DNA of 38,454 nt from Paludibacteraceae bacterium (lineage in GTDB: Bacteria; Bacteroidota; Bacteroidia; Bacteroidales; Paludibacteraceae), in assembly GCA_017959385.1 (NCBI GenBank), contig JAGDAS010000038.1, forward strand, positions 1-38,454, written 5' to 3'. This document shows, in pieces, positions 7,724 to 14,321 of the stretch. A model generated the notes under the pieces. It did not search any database and was not told the DNA's origin. It worked only from the letters and a program-made list of their open reading frames with translations. Each line of letters opens with the position of its first letter. Within the stretch, counting starts at the first letter, position 1. Both the position numbers and the translations under genes were made by a program.

Positions 7724-8411
7724 ACCATATACCGCATGCAAGTCCATCCGTTTCTCAACGGATGGACTTTCTTTTTCCGGCGCATCCGGAGGATCCATCC
7801 GTTTCCCGCATCCGGATCCACACTATCTGCGTGCCATGTCCTATTGCTTGTGCGACGCACGACTGCAGGAATTCATACCGGAAGTGGTCTGGGTGCACAG
7901 CCCGGCCAGCCTGCTGCTGCCCGACGGTCTTTTTGACCACCGGCAAACGGAGCATCTGCTTCGTTGGCACCACCCGGAGACCCGGACCGACCGGATTCTG
8001 ACCGAAACACTTCCGGAAGGAGCCGTGATGGCTTACGCCATACCGGCGCAATTGGCCGACTTCCTGCAGGAGCAGTTCCCCGCCGCCGAGGTCCGCCATC
8101 CCGACATACCGCTCATTGACCGCCTGATCCGGGAAACCGCCGCCGGCCAATACCGGGCCGTCTATATCCACCCGCAGCAGAATGCCTGCACGCTGGCTTG
8201 GGCCTACAGCGGCAGACTGGAAGGCTACAACCGTTTCCCAACCCCGACCGAAGACGACCTGCTCTACTACACCGGCGCCGTTTTGCAGCAGCTGAATGCC
8301 ACCCAGGCGGAAGTCCGTGCCACCCTGTTTGAAAACGACCAATACCAGTCACCGTTGCAACAACGGCTGCCCCGGTTGCAATTCCAACCCATACCACCAT
8401 GCGCATTATAG
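7704..8411 (+). CDS. DUF3822 family protein (ASKHA-fold, PilM-like)
   Basis: The 235-residue product starts with the family's signature segment KSIRFSTDGLSFS (residues 13-25) and has later stretches such as AVYIHPQQNACTLAWAYSGRL and LLYYTGAVLQQL that match the DUF3822 pattern. The family is placed in the actin-like ATPase (ASKHA) fold group and has no assigned reaction. It is found in Bacteroidota between a small membrane protein gene and rsmD, as here. The ATG at 7704 overlaps the preceding gene by 20 nt and leaves a normal short lead-in before the signature; there is no other start in frame before it. The stop overlaps rsmD by 13 nt. A perfect terminator-like hairpin (7740-7776) lies within its first 25 codons, which is unusual. 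Confidence 0.85.
   Translation: MQATGNKPYTACKSIRFSTDGLSFSGASGGSIRFPHPDPHYLRAMSYCLCDARLQEFIPEVVWVHSPASLLLPDGLFDHRQTEHLLRWHHPETRTDRILTETLPEGAVMAYAIPAQLADFLQEQFPAAEVRHPDIPLIDRLIRETAAGQYRAVYIHPQQNACTLAWAYSGRLEGYNRFPTPTEDDLLYYTGAVLQQLNATQAEVRATLFENDQYQSPLQQRLPRLQFQPIPPCAL
7740..7776 (+). terminator. Terminator-like hairpin inside the DUF3822 coding region
   Basis: AAGTCCATCCGTT (7740-7752) and AACGGATGGACTT (7757-7769) form a perfect 13-bp stem with the 4-nt loop TCTC, followed by TCTTTTT (7770-7776). It lies 16 nt after the stop of the membrane protein gene but inside codons 13-25 of DUF3822. It looks like an intrinsic terminator that reduces transcription into DUF3822 and rsmD. Confidence 0.7.
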
Positions 8412-8929
8412 GAGGCACCTACAAAGGGCGGCAGATCCATCCGCCGGCCAATCTGCACGCAAGGCCCACCACCGACTTCGCCAAAGAGGGGCTCTTCAAT
8501 GTATTGGACAATCTCCTGGATTTGGAGGGGAAACGCGTATTGGAACTGTTCAGCGGGAGCGGAAGCATCGGACTTGAATTCGTGTCGCGGGGTGTGGAAT
8601 CGGTTACCGGCCTGGAGTTGGACACCGTCAATGCCAACTTCATCCGCAAGACGCTCCAATTGTTGAGAATCACCAATTATCAGGTACTCAAGGCCGATGT
8701 GTTCAAATTCCTGGCCTCGGGCGGCATGGCATACGACATCGTGTTCGCTGATCCGCCCTACGCCAACGAACGCCTGGCGGAACTGCCGGATTTGGTGTTG
8801 GAGGGCGGCTACCTGGCCGAAGGAGGACTCTTTATCCTGGAGCACGGCCGGACGCACCGGTTCGAAACGCATCCACGCTTTGTGACAGAACGTCACTGGG
8901 GCAATGTACACTTTTCGTTATTCCGCTGA
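8399..8929 (+). CDS. rsmD: 16S rRNA (guanine(966)-N2)-methyltransferase RsmD
   Basis: The 176-residue protein begins MRIIGGTYKGR and has RPTTDFAKEGLFNVL, the SAM-binding motif I VLELFSGSGSIGLEF (residues about 46-60) and the catalytic motif IV VFADPPYA, which together define RsmD. It methylates G966 of 16S rRNA using S-adenosylmethionine during 30S assembly in the cytosol. Length is typical (about 180). Its start overlaps the end of DUF3822 by 13 nt, so translation is coupled to that gene. Its last 12 nt overlap the end of the convergent EEP-family gene, and no terminator lies between the two. Confidence 0.95.
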   Translation: MRIIGGTYKGRQIHPPANLHARPTTDFAKEGLFNVLDNLLDLEGKRVLELFSGSGSIGLEFVSRGVESVTGLELDTVNANFIRKTLQLLRITNYQVLKADVFKFLASGGMAYDIVFADPPYANERLAELPDLVLEGGYLAEGGLFILEHGRTHRFETHPRFVTERHWGNVHFSLFR

Positions 8930-9958
8930 TTGCCAGCGGATATCCAAGTATATCGGCAAGTGATCGGAAAAACCTTCCGCATCGTAGAACTGGTTGGAGT
9001 AACTCCGTCGGGGCTTGCTGCCCAGATAGCGTGTGTCCGGCATCAGCAGAAAATCGTCGTGCATAATCCGCAAGCCGTCGGGTAAGACATACAGGCCGGT
9101 CGGACGGAGCAAACCGGCACTTGCCATCATCTGGTCAATCATACTCCACTCCGCCTTGTATTTGTAACTTCCTTCGCTGGTGCAGCCCGCCCAACGGGCC
9201 GCCATGTTGTACAATCCATGCTCCGGCAATGCTTCCGGCGTCAAGGACGCCCGCAACCCGTCCCGCAGGCACTCCGACTCGGGGGTATCGTTGAAATCAC
9301 CCATTACAAGCAGATAACCACCCGGATAAGCAGCCTGTACCGCATCCAGCTCGGCACGAAGACGCTGCATGACATACATACGTTTGGGCAGTGATTGCTC
9401 TGCGCCCCCGCGTTTGGAAGGCGCATGACACAACAGAACGGAAAGGGTGTCGCCGTTGGGCACCACCCCCGTGGCAACCAACAAATCGCGCGTTTTGCCG
9501 CCGGCGGAAACGGAATCGGGATAACGGATGCCCACGCGCCGTCCCTCCAACAAACGGAAGGCGGCGGGCCGATACAACAATGCCACATCGATGCCGCGTA
9601 CATCGGGCGATTCGAAATGGAGCACCCGGTAATCGGAGGTCTTCAGAGGTGACGAGCGGAGCAGGTCGCGCAGCACCGCGTCGTTCTCCACCTCGGCCAT
9701 CCCTACCAATGCCGGCAGTTCGCCGCGGCCGGAGGCAATCAGCACCCGAGCCACCTGGTTGAGCTTGTTGTAATATCGTCCGGAGGTCCAACTGCGTTTG
9801 CCTTCGGGCGTGAATTCCAGGTCGTTGTGAAGCGAATCGTGCCGGGTGTCGAACAAATTCTCCACATTGTACCACACAACGCGCAGACCGTTCTTGGGAA
9901 AAACAGCTGACGGCAGAAGGAGCAAAAAGAGTGGAAAGAGCAGCCTAACGGTACGCAT
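8918..9958 (-). CDS. Exported endonuclease/exonuclease/phosphatase (EEP) family hydrolase
   Basis: The 346-residue protein has a signal peptide (RLLFPLFLLLLPSAVFP) and the EEP motifs in order: VVWYNVENLFD (Asn), GMAEVEND (metal-binding Glu), GIDVALLYRP, VMGDFNDTPES (Asp/Asn pair), and FSDHLPIYLDI (catalytic His). The fold performs metal-dependent phosphodiester or phosphomonoester hydrolysis; because of the signal peptide this one should act in the periplasm or outside, on nucleic acids or another phosphoester, and the substrate cannot be told from sequence. The ATG at 9958 overlaps the end of the upstream lipoprotein gene by 14 nt, so the two are translationally coupled. Its 3' end overlaps rsmD, convergent. 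Confidence 0.9.
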   Translation of the reverse strand: MRTVRLLFPLFLLLLPSAVFPKNGLRVVWYNVENLFDTRHDSLHNDLEFTPEGKRSWTSGRYYNKLNQVARVLIASGRGELPALVGMAEVENDAVLRDLLRSSPLKTSDYRVLHFESPDVRGIDVALLYRPAAFRLLEGRRVGIRYPDSVSAGGKTRDLLVATGVVPNGDTLSVLLCHAPSKRGGAEQSLPKRMYVMQRLRAELDAVQAAYPGGYLLVMGDFNDTPESECLRDGLRASLTPEALPEHGLYNMAARWAGCTSEGSYKYKAEWSMIDQMMASAGLLRPTGLYVLPDGLRIMHDDFLLMPDTRYLGSKPRRSYSNQFYDAEGFSDHLPIYLDIRWQSAE

Positions 9959-11375
9959 AGCAACCTAAATCGTATTGTCCGTCGGCCGTTCGGTCCTTCC
10001 CGTCCAGATCCAAGGGGCAGGATTCCGCCGCCGACTTGAGCGCGCCCCCCACCGCCGACGACGCTGAAGTGAGATGGAAATCGTATAGGAAAGGATGCTC
10101 TCCCTCCTCCCAATCTTCAAACACGAAACCCGACTTGCCGTTGAATATGCAGTTGTCGTAATGAGCGGAAATGTCGCTGAGGCGTTTGTTGAGCATACAT
10201 TTCCGCAACGTATAGTCGAGCGTTCCGCCGGCATCCGCCTGATCGATGGTAAACTCGTTGGTCCAGGCCCCCGTAACCATGCAGTTGACTGCCGAGAACG
10301 TCACATCGGTCGGCAGGAGGTCGCCCCGGTCTGTGTGCATATAGTTGGCAATCCGCAACGAAGAACCGGTGCGGGAGCTCCATGAGAAACCGTAATAATT
10401 GGCCACCGTGCAATGAACCAGCTCACAGGTGCCTGCCTGCACATTGATCACGTTCTCCGCAGCATTGTAGAGCAGACAGCTCAACAGTCGGAGCGTTCCG
10501 CCCCGTTGGGTCAGCACGCAGCCGGTCGCATTGGACATCCGGCAGTGGTCCAGTTCCAACGACTGCGGCAAGGCTGTGGAATCGAGCACCACCCCGTCGG
10601 ACGAATTGCGCACCTCGGTCCAGGCCATGCGGTTGTCGGACGAAGTACGGAAACGGATGCCGCGCCATTGTCCGGGCGAAAGATCGTAGGGCAGCGGAGG
10701 CAGCGTGTTCATGCAGTCACTGCGGTCACCGCGCATCACCACCGGCTTTTCAACCGTTCCCTCACAACGCAAAGCGCCATACACCTGCAGACCGCCCCGA
10801 TTGGTAAAGTACAACGTAGTACCTTCGGTGATGGTCAGGGTGGCCCCCTCGGCCACCGTCACCGTATCGAATACGAGAAAAGGCAGTTCACCCGTCCAAG
10901 TGGTGTCGCGGCTTATCACCGACGCGCCGACGCGGTGCGCGGAACGCCCCCAGGCCTCCAGGCCAACCGCCTGGCGGTGTCCGTTGAGTTCGAACCGCAA
11001 CTGTCCCGTCACCCGGTAGGGAGCGGCCGAAGCGGCATCCTCCACCATCGACTGCACATAGACCAGCAGACTGTCGTGCGCATGGAGCACCAACGGCCCG
11101 CAGCTGTCGGCGGCCACCCCGTCCACATTCACGCGGAAACTTTTCCCGTCAAGGGTAATGGAATTGATTTTCAGCCGGTTGGAATAGTCATTATAAACCT
11201 TCAGCAACTTGGTGGCCGACCCCCTTTCGGCAAACAGCGTGTCGAAACGGAGTGTATCGGCTGAAAAGCGGAGCCGGCAGGACGGGTCGTCGGAGAAACG
11301 GTCCTCCCGGCAGGAACTCAAACCGGAAAGAACAGCCAGGAATAGCAGAAACAGGAAAATCGTGCGGCGTTGCAT
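9945..11375 (-). CDS. Lipoprotein with right-handed parallel beta-helix domain
   Basis: The start chosen is the ATG at 11375 (MQRRTIFLFLLFLAVLSG followed by LSSC, a lipobox), giving 476 residues; a longer frame from 11450 would cross the promoter. The first 150 or so mature residues look like an Ig-like/ASPM-type beta sandwich (SADTLRFDTLFAERGSATK, KVYNDYSNRLKI). From about residue 190 follow stacked short repeats (VAEGATLTITEGTTLYF, GGLQVYGALRCEGTVEKPV, LDHCRMSNATGCVL, LRKCMLNKRLSD) typical of a parallel beta-helix. Such proteins in Bacteroidales are surface lipoproteins, often polysaccharide-binding or lyase-like, but no active-site pattern is recognisable. It is co-transcribed with the EEP hydrolase gene that overlaps its end. 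Confidence 0.85.
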   Translation of the reverse strand: MQRRTIFLFLLFLAVLSGLSSCREDRFSDDPSCRLRFSADTLRFDTLFAERGSATKLLKVYNDYSNRLKINSITLDGKSFRVNVDGVAADSCGPLVLHAHDSLLVYVQSMVEDAASAAPYRVTGQLRFELNGHRQAVGLEAWGRSAHRVGASVISRDTTWTGELPFLVFDTVTVAEGATLTITEGTTLYFTNRGGLQVYGALRCEGTVEKPVVMRGDRSDCMNTLPPLPYDLSPGQWRGIRFRTSSDNRMAWTEVRNSSDGVVLDSTALPQSLELDHCRMSNATGCVLTQRGGTLRLLSCLLYNAAENVINVQAGTCELVHCTVANYYGFSWSSRTGSSLRIANYMHTDRGDLLPTDVTFSAVNCMVTGAWTNEFTIDQADAGGTLDYTLRKCMLNKRLSDISAHYDNCIFNGKSGFVFEDWEEGEHPFLYDFHLTSASSAVGGALKSAAESCPLDLDGKDRTADGQYDLGCYAYR

Positions 11376-11396
11376 AGGGTTTCGTCGGATTGTGGA

Positions 11397-11404
11397 CAAA
11401 AATA
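11397..11404 (-). promoter_or_regulatory. -7 element of the beta-helix lipoprotein unit
   Basis: TATTTTTG on the minus strand matches TAnnTTTG and lies 21 nt before the ATG at 11375. It is divergent to the promoter at 11439. Confidence 0.5.
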
Positions 11405-11438
11405 CAAAAAAAAGCGCTTGCCGTCCGATAAAAAAAAC

Positions 11439-11446
11439 TAAATTTG
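11439..11446 (+). promoter_or_regulatory. -7 element of the small protein/acyltransferase/amidase operon
   Basis: TAAATTTG matches TAnnTTTG and lies 24 nt before the ATG at 11471. A CTTG at 11417-11420, 18 nt upstream, is a weak -33 candidate. Confidence 0.5.
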
Positions 11447-11470
11447 TCACAAACTCAAAATTCTATCCGC

Positions 11471-11758
11471 ATGGCAAGCAAACGAGACATCAAAAAAGAC
11501 ATACGCGCCCTGTATGCCGGATTGCTGGAGGAATGTCTGACAGACGCAGTACTCTACCGGGATGCCGACCGGGACGCACTGGAGCAGACCTATCAGAAGA
11601 TCACCACGCACTGCTGCGACTTTCTGTCGCGCGCCGGCCACACCGACGGCAAGGAGAATCCGGCCCATGTGAAGTCCTACTACCGTCAGCTCGGCAAGGA
11701 ACTGATGCAGGACGTTTTGGAAATCACGCAAGACCTTCAAAAGGTACGCAAACAGTGA
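11471..11758 (+). CDS. Small conserved helical protein, unknown function
   Basis: The 95-residue product begins MASKRDIKKDIRALY and appears all helical and charged (KRDIKKDI near the start, LGKELMQDVLEITQDLQKV at the end), with no signal peptide or membrane segment, so it is probably cytosolic. I recognise the MxKKRDIKKDI opening as a recurrent small Bacteroidota protein without assigned function. The ATG at 11471 is preferred over one at 11444, which would lie inside the promoter. Its TGA overlaps the GTG start of the acyltransferase gene (GTGA), so translation of the two is coupled. Confidence 0.75.
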   Translation: MASKRDIKKDIRALYAGLLEECLTDAVLYRDADRDALEQTYQKITTHCCDFLSRAGHTDGKENPAHVKSYYRQLGKELMQDVLEITQDLQKVRKQ

Positions 11759-12309
11759 AAGCGCGTTTCTGCCGATTCCTGCTCCGCCTGATGGGCTGGC
11801 GCACCGAATATGATCTGCCGCAGGTGGACAAGGCGGTGCTGTGTCTGGCTCCGCACACCTCCAACTGGGATTTCATTATCGGAAAATTGATTTACAGCGG
11901 ATTGGGCCGCCAAGTGAATTTCCTGATCAAACAGGAATGGATGCGGGGTCCGGTAGGTTGGTGGATGCGGAGGCGCGGCGCCATCGGGGTGGACCGGGAC
12001 CGTCGCACCTCCTTGACCGACAAGTGCATCCGCATTCTGCAGGAGCACGATCACATACACCTGACCATCACCCCGGAGGGAACGAGGAAAGCCAATCCTG
12101 ACTGGAAAAAAGGATTCTACTACATCGCGCTGGGTGCGAAAGTGCCCATTCTCATGCTGGCGCTCGATTATCGGGAGAAAACGGCCAAAGTTTTGGGCCT
12201 GTTCACCCCGACGGGCGATGCCGATGCCGACATCAAAGCCATCAAACGCCACTACATCGGCATCCATGCCAAATATCCCGAACTTTTCGACCTCGGGGAA
12301 ACCGACTGA
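11755..12309 (+). CDS. PlsC-type 1-acyl-glycerol-3-phosphate acyltransferase-like protein
   Basis: With the GTG start at 11755 the protein has 184 residues. It shows the acyltransferase motif I H-x4-D (HTSNWD), a KQEWMRGPVGWWMRRRGAI segment corresponding to motif II, and motif III TPEGTR, the defining blocks of the glycerolipid acyltransferase family. It is shorter than typical PlsC (about 240) and lacks the N-terminal membrane helix, like the small Bacteroidota members. It likely transfers an acyl chain to a lysophospholipid or another lipid at the inner membrane. There is a longer in-frame open stretch upstream (from 11209), but it runs antisense to the lipoprotein gene and through the promoter. 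The GTGA overlap with the previous gene supports this start. Confidence 0.87.
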   Translation: MKARFCRFLLRLMGWRTEYDLPQVDKAVLCLAPHTSNWDFIIGKLIYSGLGRQVNFLIKQEWMRGPVGWWMRRRGAIGVDRDRRTSLTDKCIRILQEHDHIHLTITPEGTRKANPDWKKGFYYIALGAKVPILMLALDYREKTAKVLGLFTPTGDADADIKAIKRHYIGIHAKYPELFDLGETD

Positions 12310-12314
12310 CCGCC

Positions 12315-13100
12315 ATGGAAATACAAGAAGAACTCCGTGTCGCCCTGTTACAAATGGACCTGGCTTGGGAAGACCGTCCGGCCAACCTGCACCATGCCGA
12401 CCGACTCATTGCCGAACTTCCGCAGACCATAGACCTCATCGTGCTGCCGGAAATGTTCTCAACCGGGTTCAGTGCCCGTGCCGAAGCGTTGGCCGACACC
12501 ATGGACGGGGAAACCCTGCGGCAGATCCGTCATTGGGCGGAAAGCCGGCAGGCCGCCGTAACCGGTTCCTTCATCGTTCGGGAGAACGACCGCTATCACA
12601 ACCGGGGATTTGCCATACTGCCCGACGGACGCGCGTATTTCTACGACAAGCACCACCTCTTCTTCGGCGGAGAGAAGTCCATGTTCACTCCCGGCGGCAC
12701 CCGGCCCGTGTTCGAATTCCGCGGCTGGAGAATCTCCCTGGCCATCTGCTACGACCTCCGCTTTCCGGTCTTCATGCGCGGCCGGCGCTGCGACTACGAC
12801 CTGATGATTCTGCCGGTGGAATGGCCCAAGAGCCGGCAGGAAATGCTCGATATTCTGGTGCGGGCCCGCGCCATTGAGAACCAGGCCTACTACTGTCTGG
12901 TCAACCGCGTCGGCACCGACGGCATGGACTTGGTTTACCAGGGCGGCTCGCAAATGGTCAAGTACAACGGCAAAGTAATAGAACGCCTCACCGACTACCA
13001 GGAAGAGGTCCGCATCGTCACCTTGGAGCACTATCCGTTGGAAAGCTACCGCGAAAAAGCGCCGATCTGGCAGGACGGCGACGACTTCCAACTGCTGTAA
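12315..13100 (+). CDS. Omega-amidase (YafV/Nit2-like) of the nitrilase superfamily
   Basis: The 261-residue protein shows the nitrilase catalytic set: Glu46 in VLPEMFSTGF, Lys112 in YDKHHLF, and Cys145 in AICYDLRFP. The segments STGF and GGEKSMFTPG fit the YafV/Nit2 branch, whose known members hydrolyse alpha-ketoglutaramate or ketosuccinamate to the keto-acid and ammonia in methionine salvage and glutamine-transamination metabolism. The role here is inferred from the family branch. Cytosolic, normal length. It follows the acyltransferase gene by 5 nt as the last gene of a three-gene unit, and a hairpin lies just after its stop. Confidence 0.92.
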   Translation: MEIQEELRVALLQMDLAWEDRPANLHHADRLIAELPQTIDLIVLPEMFSTGFSARAEALADTMDGETLRQIRHWAESRQAAVTGSFIVRENDRYHNRGFAILPDGRAYFYDKHHLFFGGEKSMFTPGGTRPVFEFRGWRISLAICYDLRFPVFMRGRRCDYDLMILPVEWPKSRQEMLDILVRARAIENQAYYCLVNRVGTDGMDLVYQGGSQMVKYNGKVIERLTDYQEEVRIVTLEHYPLESYREKAPIWQDGDDFQLL

Positions 13101-13105
13101 AGCCG

Positions 13106-13147
13106 AACGGGCGGAACCCGAAGGCCCCGCCCGTTGTACCGTTTTTT
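13106..13147 (+). terminator. Terminator after the omega-amidase gene
   Basis: AACGGGCGG (13106-13114) and CCGCCCGTT (13127-13135) form a perfect 9-bp GC-rich stem with a 12-nt loop; a run of T (13142-13147) follows after a 6-nt gap. It lies between two convergent genes. The gap before the T run makes it imperfect. Confidence 0.5.
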
Positions 13148-13158
13148 CCCCGAAAGGA

Positions 13159-13905
13159 TTACATATTCATACCGCCGCAGCAATGGATCACCTGTCCGCT
13201 TACATAGGAAGACAGATCGCTGGCCAGGAAAGCGGCCACGTTGGCCACATCGGCCGGCGTACCGCCGCGACGCAGCGGAATCTGCTTTTCCCACTCCTTG
13301 CGAACCTCCTCGCTGAGCGCATTCGTCATATCGGTAATAATGAATCCCGGAGCGATGCAGTTGGCCCGCACACCGCGCGAACCCAACTCCTTGGCAATGG
13401 ATTTGGCCAGACCGATCATGCCCGCCTTGGAGGCGGAATAGTTGCACTGTCCGGCATTGCCGCTCACACCGACCACCGACGAAATATTGATGATCGAACC
13501 ACCCTTCTGGCGCATCATAACCGGCGAAACGGCGTGAATGAAATTGAACGCCGACTTCAGATTGACCGTCAGCACGGCATCCCACTGCTGTTCGGTCATG
13601 CGGAGCATCAGACCGTCGCGGGTGATACCGGCGTTGTTGACCAAAATGTCAATGCGCCCGAAGTCTTTTACAATCCGGTCCACCACCTGGTGGGCATCGT
13701 CAAACACAGCGGCGTTGGAGGCGTACGCCTTGGCTTTCACACCCAGCGCCAGGAGTTCCGACTCCGTAGCGGACGCCACTTCATCAACAGCCAAATCGGT
13801 AAATGCCACCTGAGCGCCCTCCTGGGCGAATTTAAGAGCTATTGCCTTGCCAATACCTCGTGCAGCCCCGGTAATCAGGGCCGTCTTTCCTTCTAGCAAC
13901 TTCAT
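13159..13905 (-). CDS. fabG: 3-oxoacyl-[acyl-carrier-protein] reductase FabG
   Basis: The 248-residue protein is a short-chain dehydrogenase with TGAARGIG (residues 12-19) for NADP binding, LVNNAGITRDGLMLRM (the FabG-characteristic NNAG-TRD block), the catalytic Ser in INISSVVG and the YSASK motif (Tyr, Lys), and a C-terminus VSGQVIHCCGGMNM. It reduces beta-ketoacyl-ACP in fatty acid elongation. The start at 13905 (MKLLEGKTALITG) is standard; the longer frame from 13983 crosses the promoter. It stands alone, divergent to folB and convergent with the omega-amidase gene. The C-terminal CCGG instead of the usual VDGG is a minor variant. Confidence 0.95.
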   Translation of the reverse strand: MKLLEGKTALITGAARGIGKAIALKFAQEGAQVAFTDLAVDEVASATESELLALGVKAKAYASNAAVFDDAHQVVDRIVKDFGRIDILVNNAGITRDGLMLRMTEQQWDAVLTVNLKSAFNFIHAVSPVMMRQKGGSIINISSVVGVSGNAGQCNYSASKAGMIGLAKSIAKELGSRGVRANCIAPGFIITDMTNALSEEVRKEWEKQIPLRRGGTPADVANVAAFLASDLSSYVSGQVIHCCGGMNM

Positions 13906-13930
13906 ACTTGAGTATTTAAAAATTCGAACG

Positions 13931-13938
13931 CAAAGATA
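13931..13938 (-). promoter_or_regulatory. -7 element of fabG
   Basis: TATCTTTG on the minus strand matches TAnnTTTG, with about 25 nt to the ATG at 13905. It is 22 bp from the divergent folB box, so the two promoters overlap and may compete. Confidence 0.55.
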
Positions 13939-13960
13939 GCAAAAATTGACCAATTTGATG

Positions 13961-13968
13961 TAACTTTG
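13961..13968 (+). promoter_or_regulatory. -7 element of folB, 8 nt before the start codon
   Basis: TAACTTTG matches TAnnTTTG. The ATG at 13977 follows after only 8 nt, predicting an mRNA leader of a few nucleotides. Confidence 0.5.
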
Positions 13969-13976
13969 CCTTTGAT

Positions 13977-14321
13977 ATGGCACGAATCAGTATCAACAAC
14001 ATGCGCTTCTACGCCCATCACGGGTGTTTTGAAGAGGAGCGGAAAATCGGAACCTGGTTTACGGTTGATGCGTCGTTCGAATACGACGCTTCGCAGGCCG
14101 TTGCCACAGACGACGTTCTGCAAGCCGTCAATTATGCATCTGTTTATCAGCTGATCGCCAAAGAAATGAAAACCCCCTCCCACCTGATCGAAACGGTGGC
14201 CGTGCGGATCCGCGACAGCCTCTCGTCCGCGTTCCCGCAAATAACGGACATCCGCATTCGGTTATCCAAACTCCGTCCGCCCATCGGCGGGGAAATCGAA
14301 TCGGTCAGCGTGGAGATCTGA
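13977..14321 (+). CDS. folB: Dihydroneopterin aldolase FolB
   Basis: The 114-residue protein has the FolB pattern: ISINNMRFYAHHGCFEEERKIGTWFTVDASF at the start, the VLQAVNYASVYQLIAKEM segment, HLIETVAVRIRDSL, and the closing VxLSKLRPPIGGEIESVSVEI. It converts 7,8-dihydroneopterin to 6-hydroxymethyl-7,8-dihydropterin and glycolaldehyde in folate synthesis, as a cytosolic octamer in the family. Length is typical. The start is fixed by the ISINNM segment, which must be retained. It is a single-gene unit whose TGA abuts the stop of the convergent M23 gene without any spacer or terminator. Confidence 0.95.
   Translation: MARISINNMRFYAHHGCFEEERKIGTWFTVDASFEYDASQAVATDDVLQAVNYASVYQLIAKEMKTPSHLIETVAVRIRDSLSSAFPQITDIRIRLSKLRPPIGGEIESVSVEI

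Noticed and set aside
7073-7798. 241-residue open frame on the - strand
   Set aside because: Antisense to the membrane protein gene; low-complexity Phe/Gly/Val composition typical of a reverse frame.
11209-11754. Upstream extension of the acyltransferase frame
   Set aside because: It would run antisense to the lipoprotein gene and through two promoters and the small helical protein gene; the GTGA overlap gives a better start.
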